19,673 bases of DNA from Ignavibacteriota bacterium. Its GTDB lineage: Bacteria; Bacteroidota; Ignavibacteria; Palsa-1295. The stretch spans positions 1-19,673 of the forward strand of contig JANYLL010000405.1 of NCBI GenBank assembly GCA_025357895.1, written 5' to 3'. Positions 15,539 through 19,673 of the stretch are shown here, piece after piece; the stretch's first letter is position 1, and every line of letters starts with the position of its first letter. The notes beneath the pieces were generated by a model that did not search any database, had not been told where the DNA came from, and was given only the letters and a program-made list of their open reading frames with translations. Both the position numbers and the translations under genes were made by a program.

Positions 15539-16285
15539 TTATTTCTTCAATGCTTTAAGTGCATCTTTGATCAGATCTTCAATAGTCTTTTGGTTGTCCG
15601 TGCTTCTCGGATCGAGAGGACGCGAGCCTGATTGAACGAATACAAGCTTCGGATCGAAAACCAATGCAAGATTATAGCTCGACCCTGCACTGAAGGCTGC
15701 AGGCGGATTGATAAAGATCTGCACGTTATCTGTTTTCGAGGTCTTGAATGAAAATGGGTATCCTACGCCATTGACATACGCCTTGCCGTCAATAATAGCA
15801 GTATAGCGCCCGCCATTGACAAAATCCCCAAAGAGCGAACTGTTAATGAGCGAAGCATCATCTTTATCATTAAGCTTATGCAGTTCAAACTTAATACGGT
15901 CATAAGTACCCGGCGGAATAGTTACCGTCGAGAGGATCGTTGCTCCTGAAGCATTGAACTCTGCAATGAAAGGTCCTACTTTGACCTCGCCTTCGCCCAC
16001 AGTATCACTTTCGTCGTGGTGCATTTTCATCGTAGAAATAAGCAGACGGGCACGAGTGATTACAACGGAATCACAGGTTAAGCCGCCTCCGGCTGTCGTA
16101 ACGGGTGATTTAAAAGCAGCAGATACTGAGCTGTTTTGCATTTCTGTCGAAGTAGTCAGCGTTGACTGATCAGATGAAGCCGTGGTACTGCTCGAACAGC
16201 CAGCATATACGACGATCGTTGCCAATAAAGCAAAAGTGGTGAGCATTCCCGTAAAATGGCGCATCCGGTTTATGTTTGAAGTCAT
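15539..16285 (-). CDS. DUF4382-like exported lipoprotein
   Basis: The 248-residue protein has a hydrophobic signal region (residues 13-28) ending VVYAGC at Cys30, a lipobox with an unusual Tyr at -3, then a Ser/Thr-rich linker (31-60). The mature part, with DSVVITRARLLISTMKMHHD, IPPGTYDRIKFELHKL and YNLALVFDPKLVFVQSG, looks like the beta-sandwich DUF4382 family of envelope lipoproteins of unknown function. A start at M8 (16264) would give a more usual 22-residue signal; no Shine-Dalgarno site decides between them. A TATAAT inside an inverted repeat lies about 40 bp upstream and a strong terminator follows, so it is a single-gene unit. It is flanked on both sides by the repeated RNA module. 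Confidence 0.75.
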   Translation of the reverse strand: MTSNINRMRHFTGMLTTFALLATIVVYAGCSSSTTASSDQSTLTTSTEMQNSSVSAAFKSPVTTAGGGLTCDSVVITRARLLISTMKMHHDESDTVGEGEVKVGPFIAEFNASGATILSTVTIPPGTYDRIKFELHKLNDKDDASLINSSLFGDFVNGGRYTAIIDGKAYVNGVGYPFSFKTSKTDNVQIFINPPAAFSAGSSYNLALVFDPKLVFVQSGSRPLDPRSTDNQKTIEDLIKDALKALKK

Positions 16286-16318
16286 TTTTGAATATATAGA
16301 AATAGTGAGTTAAATAGA

Positions 16319-16341
16319 TACGTATTATAAAAGAATACGTA
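16319..16341 (-). promoter_or_regulatory. Candidate promoter/operator of the lipoprotein gene
   Basis: An inverted repeat with 8-bp arms (TACGTATT at 16319-16326, AATACGTA at 16334-16341, 7-nt spacer) lies 34 bp upstream of the ATG at 16285. On the minus strand it contains a perfect TATAAT (16329-16324). No good -35 lies 16-18 nt before it. A -10 box within a palindrome suggests control by a dimeric regulator, but this is inference. Confidence 0.45.
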
Positions 16342-16442
16342 ATCTCCATCTCCTTGGTTTCTAATTCTTTGCCATTTTTACATTAATTAATAATCATCTG
16401 AGAAGAGAAATGAAGAACTCCTTGTGCGAGGCGCGCGATGCC

Positions 16443-16477
16443 AAAAAAAAACTCCCCACTTCCGAGGAAGCAGGGAG
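16443..16477 (-). terminator. Rho-independent terminator of RNA copy B
   Basis: The stem arms are 16452-16462 and 16467-16477 with a 4-nt loop, followed on the minus strand by nine T (16451-16443). In minus-strand RNA all 11 positions pair (two as G·U); in plus-strand RNA those two would be A·C mismatches. This fixes the working orientation. Confidence 0.85.
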
Positions 16478-16568
16478 CCATTAGTTTGCCTTATCAACAA
16501 GCCATTATTTAAATATAACGGCATCCTGTGAGTGTGGTGAGAAACTTAGATCAGTCAAAAATCGCAAC
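16443..16568 (-). ncRNA. Predicted structured RNA module, copy B
   Basis: On the minus strand the order is ACUCACAGGAU, then a hairpin GCCGUUAU...AUAAUGGC (16522-16501, 8 bp, 6-nt loop). The linker containing GAUAAGGCAAACUAAUG follows (16499-16479), then a terminator hairpin and nine U (16443). The linker is identical over 21 nt to copy A, and the 16 nt before and including the hairpin's first bases agree at 13 positions. A promoter-like TTGTGG-17 nt-TATATA just upstream would start an RNA of about 125 nt. The nearest upstream gene on this strand ends 490 bp away, so this is more likely an independent small RNA than a 3'-UTR. No family was recognised. Confidence 0.5.
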
Positions 16569-16574
16569 AGCTAC

Positions 16575-16603
16575 TATATACTTTTTACTTAACCTAACCA
16601 CAA
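16575..16603 (-). promoter_or_regulatory. Candidate sigma70-like promoter for RNA copy B
   Basis: The minus strand reads TTGTGG (16603-16598), a 17-nt spacer, then TATATA (16580-16575). The spacing is ideal; the boxes match the consensus at 3 of 6 and 4 of 6 positions. The predicted start is near 16568. Confidence 0.4.
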
Positions 16604-17060
16604 GTTTTCAAAAATATATAGTCGCTGATGCAATGGGCTTTACGTATATTCTCCGAAAAAAGCGCCTCCCGTGACAAGAGCGATTTTTAACCGGGAATAC
16701 GAAACGTTCTACAAAAAGAATTTGACGAAGCAGAAAAAACTCTGTTCTTCGGCAAAATGCTAAAAAATTTATAGTAAAAGGAAATTCCTTTTTTCTTATG
16801 TGGTCATGATTAGTATGAATGCTTCTCTCTGATACGTGGCTAAACTAAAAACACAGAGCAGTCATTCGGCGATCGTCTCAATTCACGTCCAGTGGCGTGG
16901 ATATGCTATGAAACTAACAATACAAATATACAACAAATTCTCTCAAAATGCAAGCGTTTTTGAATTTTAAATTTTAACGCCCTGCAAGTCCTTACAAAAC
17001 AACAATATCACTGTGCACTTCTTTTCAATTCCCTTCCCCATTTAAACTTTACGCTTGAAC
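16604..17060. other. Intergenic stretch with no recognised gene
   Basis: About 460 bases lie between the candidate promoter of RNA copy B and the stop of the last tandem surface-protein gene. A modest hairpin sits at 16726-16751 (CGAAG and CAGA pairing with TCTG and CTTCG). A small AT-rich hairpin (AAAAGG/CCTTTT) near 16778-16795 could be a weak terminator. No open reading frame, tRNA or repeat was convincing, and no strong terminator was seen after the surface-protein gene. Confidence 0.5.
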
Positions 17061-18023
17061 TCACGGCTCAACGATCCACCAGGCTACATCCGATACGTCA
17101 GTTGCAGAGGTTGAGGTAATAGTGAAACTTGTGTTTAAAGTTCTGGCACTTACGTAAGCTGTTCCTACTGTGCCTGCGGCACCGTTCTGTGACATCAGAA
17201 AAATTCGCGAGTTCACCGTTACCGAAGAAGTCTTCACGACCTTTGTGCCTGCTGCGAGAGTTACCTTTCCCATAGTGCCAGCTGTTGCGGCTGCGCCACC
17301 GGGATCAGTCCACTCGGTAATCTTTAATCCGTTAATGCCGCTTATCCGGATATTGCCGGTAACTTCCAATTGCTCAGATGGAGCAGCTGCACCTAAGCCG
17401 ACATTTCCGCCGTTAAATAATGCTGCATAATTAGCGCCTCCGCCTGCAGTTCCTCCTGTGGCATCAACGGAAATTCCGGTATTGGTACTACCCCCTGTGC
17501 CTGCAAAGGAACCTGCATGAACACAAACACCCGTTAAAACTTCTCCCACAGATGTCGCAGTATTCGTCACGTTAATAGTGATACCAGTAGCGCTGGAATT
17601 ATTGCCATCAACGACTGCGTCAGTAACGAACCCTCCGGGAGAGTTAACATTACTATTGGAACTGAGATTCTGAATATAAAAGAGATAATGTCCGGAAGTT
17701 GCCGTAGCTTGTGGATTTCCCGGAACGTAGGCTACGCCATTTCCGGTAAGTCCGCCCGGTGATCCATCCCAGCTTAAATTCCCGCTGCCATCGTTTTTTA
17801 TCCATTGTGTCGATGTCGCTGTGCTTTGGGCAGTAGCGAGGGAAAGCGTATAATTTGCCAACCCCGAAGAAGGTACCTTTAATGTAATTGTTTTTGAACC
17901 ATTTGTCAATATAGCCGATCCGCCGCGCAATGATCCGGTCTGACCGTAACTAATAGTTGCAGTGACAAACAGGAAAAAGAAAATGGAAATATACACTTTG
18001 CTCATAATAAAATTTTTTCTCAT
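17061..18023 (-). CDS. Exported tail-fibre-like surface protein, paralog 1
   Basis: The 320-residue protein has a signal peptide (about 1-27, ending TISYG before QTG). The N-terminal module is SLRGGSAILTNGSKTITLKV, then a Gly/Ser/Asn/Thr-rich central region of beta-repeat character. The C-terminal module (about 200-320) is shared with both neighbours: EVTGNIRISGINGLKITEWTDPG, VNSRIFL, AYVSARTLNTSFTITSTS and VAWWIVEP. Such domains occur in phage-fibre-like and cell-surface proteins of Bacteroidetes/Chlorobi. The function is unknown; adhesion or an appendage or surface-layer role is a guess. The ATG at 18023 follows GGAG (18037-18034) by 10 nt; M7 is an alternative start. It begins 15 bp after paralog 2 ends, so the three are cotranscribed. 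Confidence 0.75.
   Translation of the reverse strand: MRKNFIMSKVYISIFFFLFVTATISYGQTGSLRGGSAILTNGSKTITLKVPSSGLANYTLSLATAQSTATSTQWIKNDGSGNLSWDGSPGGLTGNGVAYVPGNPQATATSGHYLFYIQNLSSNSNVNSPGGFVTDAVVDGNNSSATGITINVTNTATSVGEVLTGVCVHAGSFAGTGGSTNTGISVDATGGTAGGGANYAALFNGGNVGLGAAAPSEQLEVTGNIRISGINGLKITEWTDPGGAAATAGTMGKVTLAAGTKVVKTSSVTVNSRIFLMSQNGAAGTVGTAYVSARTLNTSFTITSTSATDVSDVAWWIVEP
17221..17330 (-). repeat. Near-identical 110-bp block shared with 19157-19266
   Basis: The C-terminal coding block of paralog 1 matches that of paralog 3 with about 8 differences in 110 bp by eye (roughly 93%). The same region of paralog 2, which lies between them, is much more diverged and about 9 codons shorter. This points to recent duplication or gene conversion between the outer copies. 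Confidence 0.75.
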
Positions 18024-18038
18024 TCTTTTCTCGCTCCG

Positions 18039-18971
18039 TTACTCTGGCTCGACAATCACCCAGCCAACAGTCGAGGTCTCCGTTGCTGACGTAGATGATA
18101 TGGTGAAGCTTGCGCCGGCAGTCCTGGCGCTGACATAGAGCACGCCTATACCGCCGCCTGCTACATTCGATGTAAGAAAGATTCGTGAGTTAGCAGTTAC
18201 TTTCGTCGTACTGACAACCTTCGTACCTGCCACGAGCACAGCAGTTCCCATCGCCGCATTCGTGCCTTCAGTAATTTTTAATCCATTCGTGCCTGAAATA
18301 CGGATATTTCCGTTCACATCAAGATTCTCGATCGGCGTCGTTGTTCCCATGCCGCATAAAGTCCCGGATGTACCGGTAAAGATCATAGCATAGTCATTTA
18401 AAAGTCCGGTAGCATCGGCGCAAATTCCGCGCGAGGTACCTGATCCGGCATTTGTTACATTCACAATTACGCCATTGATCGCAACACCAGTCGAAGTTGC
18501 ATTCGTATTCTTTGCCCGCACGTGCATACCGGCAGCACTCGGGTTTGGATTATTAATCTCCGATACAATAACAGCACCTGGAAGCGGACCTACCGATCCC
18601 GGAGCGTATTCAACATCAAAAAGATATTGATCATTATGCGTTGTTGTCTGCTGTGTTGCAGGCCCGATAAGCAACCCTCCCGAACCGAGCGCGTCAGGAA
18701 TAGGTGTACCCCATTTCAATATTCCTAAACTATCATAGAGAAAAAGACCGGCACCGCTTTGAGCAGTAGGGAATGTCAATGAATAGCTCTCTAATAATCC
18801 GGAAGGAACGGCAAAGGTTATAGCATTTGTTCCATTCGATAAAACAATAGATCCTCCGTACAAAGTACCTATCTGCCCCTCGCTTCGCCCTGCAAACAAG
18901 AGCATACAGAGAGCGAAAATACTCACGGTAATACCTTTTAATTGCTTTACTATATTCCTCACTTTTTTCAT
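18039..18971 (-). CDS. Exported tail-fibre-like surface protein, paralog 2
   Basis: The 310-residue protein has a longer basic N-region and signal peptide (about 1-32, ending GRSEG before QIG). The N-terminal module TLYGGSIVLSNGTNAITFAV is clearly homologous to that of paralog 1. The middle is Gly/Asn/Thr-rich, and the C-terminal module is NLDVNGNIRISGTNGLKITE, ANSRIFLTS, LYVSARTAGASFTISSTS and VGWVIVEPE. It lacks the WTDPG...TAGTMGKV stretch of its neighbours (about 9 residues deleted) and is the most diverged of the three. The ATG at 18971 comes 31 bp after paralog 3. It is presumably exported to the envelope or outside; its function is not known. Confidence 0.75.
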   Translation of the reverse strand: MKKVRNIVKQLKGITVSIFALCMLLFAGRSEGQIGTLYGGSIVLSNGTNAITFAVPSGLLESYSLTFPTAQSGAGLFLYDSLGILKWGTPIPDALGSGGLLIGPATQQTTTHNDQYLFDVEYAPGSVGPLPGAVIVSEINNPNPSAAGMHVRAKNTNATSTGVAINGVIVNVTNAGSGTSRGICADATGLLNDYAMIFTGTSGTLCGMGTTTPIENLDVNGNIRISGTNGLKITEGTNAAMGTAVLVAGTKVVSTTKVTANSRIFLTSNVAGGGIGVLYVSARTAGASFTISSTSATETSTVGWVIVEPE

Positions 18972-19002
18972 TCGTGTTTTGCCCTAAGCTTTATGTTTGC
19001 CT

Positions 19003-19673
19003 TTACGGCTCTATAATGATCCATGCAACGGACGAAGCATCTAATGCATTTGTCGAAGTAATGCTGAAACTTGTACCTGCTGTCCGGGCACTGACATAGA
19101 GTGTTCCGGGTGCAATTCCTGTTTGCGCCGTCAGGATAATTCGCGAATTCGCCGTCACCGAAGAAGTCTTCACGATCTTTGTGCCTGCTGCGAGAGTTAC
19201 CTTTCCCATAGTTCCAGCTGTTGCAGCTCCGGCACCGGGATCAGTCCACTCGGTAATTTTTAGCCCCTTCAATCCGCTAATGCGAATATTTCCGGTAACT
19301 TCTAATATCTCCGTTGGCGCTCCCGTACCGATTCCGTTATTGCCGCCCGTTGTCAATGCCGCATATTTTGTACCCGTTCCGGACATCGTCACTTTTAATC
19401 CGATCTGCGTTCCGCTTCCTGAATTTCCGACCGTATCTACCAGAGCTGTAACATTGCCCGCATTGACATTAGAGGCCTTTAAATTCCGAGCTGTATCGGT
19501 AAGCCCCGACATTGTCGTACTGTTGCCGCCATTGCCAACAACATTAATAAGTGCGCCTAATGCCGGACCCGAATCGCTTGTGTTATATCCGATATTAAAA
19601 AGATCGGTACTCAAGCTTGTCAATGTTTGCGGACCTGCAGTATTATATAATACTGTTCCGGTGCTTGTTGAGG
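19003..19673 (-). CDS. Exported tail-fibre-like surface protein, paralog 3 (N-terminus outside window)
   Basis: The frame stays open from the stop at 19003 through the right edge, reading ...STSTGTVLYNTAGPQTL and then on past a TTG codon at 19623 that might be mistaken for a start. About 223 residues are present. The N-terminal signal peptide and first module should lie beyond the window. The visible part has the variable Gly/Asn/Thr-rich middle (ALGALINVVGNGG, SGSGTQIGLKVTMSG). It also has the shared C-terminal module EVTGNIRISGLKGLKITEWT, ANSRIILTAQ, LYVSARTAGTSFSITSTNAL and VAWIIIEP. It is the first visible gene of the three-gene tandem set. Confidence 0.75.
   Translation of the reverse strand, partial: STSTGTVLYNTAGPQTLTSLSTDLFNIGYNTSDSGPALGALINVVGNGGNSTTMSGLTDTARNLKASNVNAGNVTALVDTVGNSGSGTQIGLKVTMSGTGTKYAALTTGGNNGIGTGAPTEILEVTGNIRISGLKGLKITEWTDPGAGAATAGTMGKVTLAAGTKIVKTSSVTANSRIILTAQTGIAPGTLYVSARTAGTSFSITSTNALDASSVAWIIIEP
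19157..19266 (-). repeat. Near-identical 110-bp block shared with 17221-17330
   Basis: This is the partner copy of the C-terminal coding block in paralog 1, in the same orientation and 1.9 kb away. It encodes the SVT, KIVKT, LAAGT and TEWTDPG segments. Confidence 0.75.

Noticed and set aside
16443..16568. Possible tracrRNA-like or CRISPR-associated RNA (an AUAAGGC element between hairpins recalls Cas9 tracrRNA)
   Set aside because: No cas gene, no CRISPR repeats and no anti-repeat partner in the window, and the module is present twice with different terminators.
14985..16568. The two direct repeats as ends of an insertion sequence carrying the lipoprotein
   Set aside because: No transposase, no terminal inverted repeats and no target-site duplication seen; copies are only partly alike and structured as RNAs.
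16640..16700. Possible terminator at GCGCCTCCCGTGACAAGAGCG with flanking A/T runs
   Set aside because: The arms pair poorly, needing a mismatch and a bulge, so it is not convincing on either strand.
19003..19623. Starting paralog 3 at the TTG at 19623
   Set aside because: The frame remains open to the window edge and the upstream residues resemble those of the paralogs, so the gene is 5'-truncated by the window and not a 206-residue protein.
1..19673. tRNA, rRNA, CRISPR arrays, phage or toxin-antitoxin genes
   Set aside because: Scanned intergenic regions by eye on both strands and found no cloverleaf, array or recognisable gene of these kinds; the phage-fibre-like proteins lack any other phage genes around them.

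Overview
The window is 19.7 kb at roughly 40-45% G+C. It looks like the chromosome of a Gram-negative bacterium of the FCB group, most likely the Chlorobi/Ignavibacteria/Kapabacteria side. The reasons are an Omp85 outer-membrane protein, HldD (an LPS-heptose enzyme), a split SecD/SecF pair with a long SecD insert, a DUF2795 protein, a lipoprotein, and surface proteins of the 'EVTGNIRISG' type common in Bacteroidetes/Chlorobi. This placement is an inference from protein style; no rRNA or tRNA gene is visible.

Layout. The left end (1-1287, plus strand) holds the 3' part of a proline iminopeptidase gene and, 2 bp later, a HAD phosphatase gene. The HAD gene overlaps tail-to-tail with a minus-strand EamA transporter gene (1227-2108). 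A plus-strand polytopic membrane protein gene (2213-3973) then meets a BamA/TamA-like gene (3976-6240) with 2 bp between stop codons. Every gene from 3976 to the right end is on the minus strand. Read in the direction of transcription (right to left), these are: three tandem paralogous exported proteins (19673-17061); a 775-bp gap with a predicted small RNA; a DUF4382-like lipoprotein with a clear terminator; a 687-bp gap with a second copy of the small-RNA module; secD, secF, a STAS-domain protein, purA, hldD, two Opp/Dpp-type permeases (B then C), a DUF2795 protein, and the Omp85 protein.

The core genes cover protein export across the inner membrane (SecDF), outer-membrane assembly (Omp85), LPS inner-core sugar supply (HldD), purine synthesis (PurA) and peptide uptake (OppB/OppC without visible ATPase or binding protein). 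Apart from secD-secF-STAS and oppB-oppC, the neighbours do not form an obvious single pathway.

The least ordinary part is the non-coding DNA at 14.98-16.6 kb. Two direct copies of a structured module flank the lipoprotein gene. Each copy is a GCC-GUU hairpin, then an identical 21-nt linker, then a terminator hairpin. The terminator of one copy is almost identical to the terminator of the lipoprotein gene, and its substitutions keep pairing only in minus-strand RNA. A 30-bp-arm imperfect palindrome built of AAGCTT/CTTTAAGC units separates the STAS gene from purA. The two outer paralogs at the right end share a near-identical 110-bp block that the middle one lacks. No mobile element, CRISPR array, cas gene, toxin-antitoxin pair or prophage module was found.
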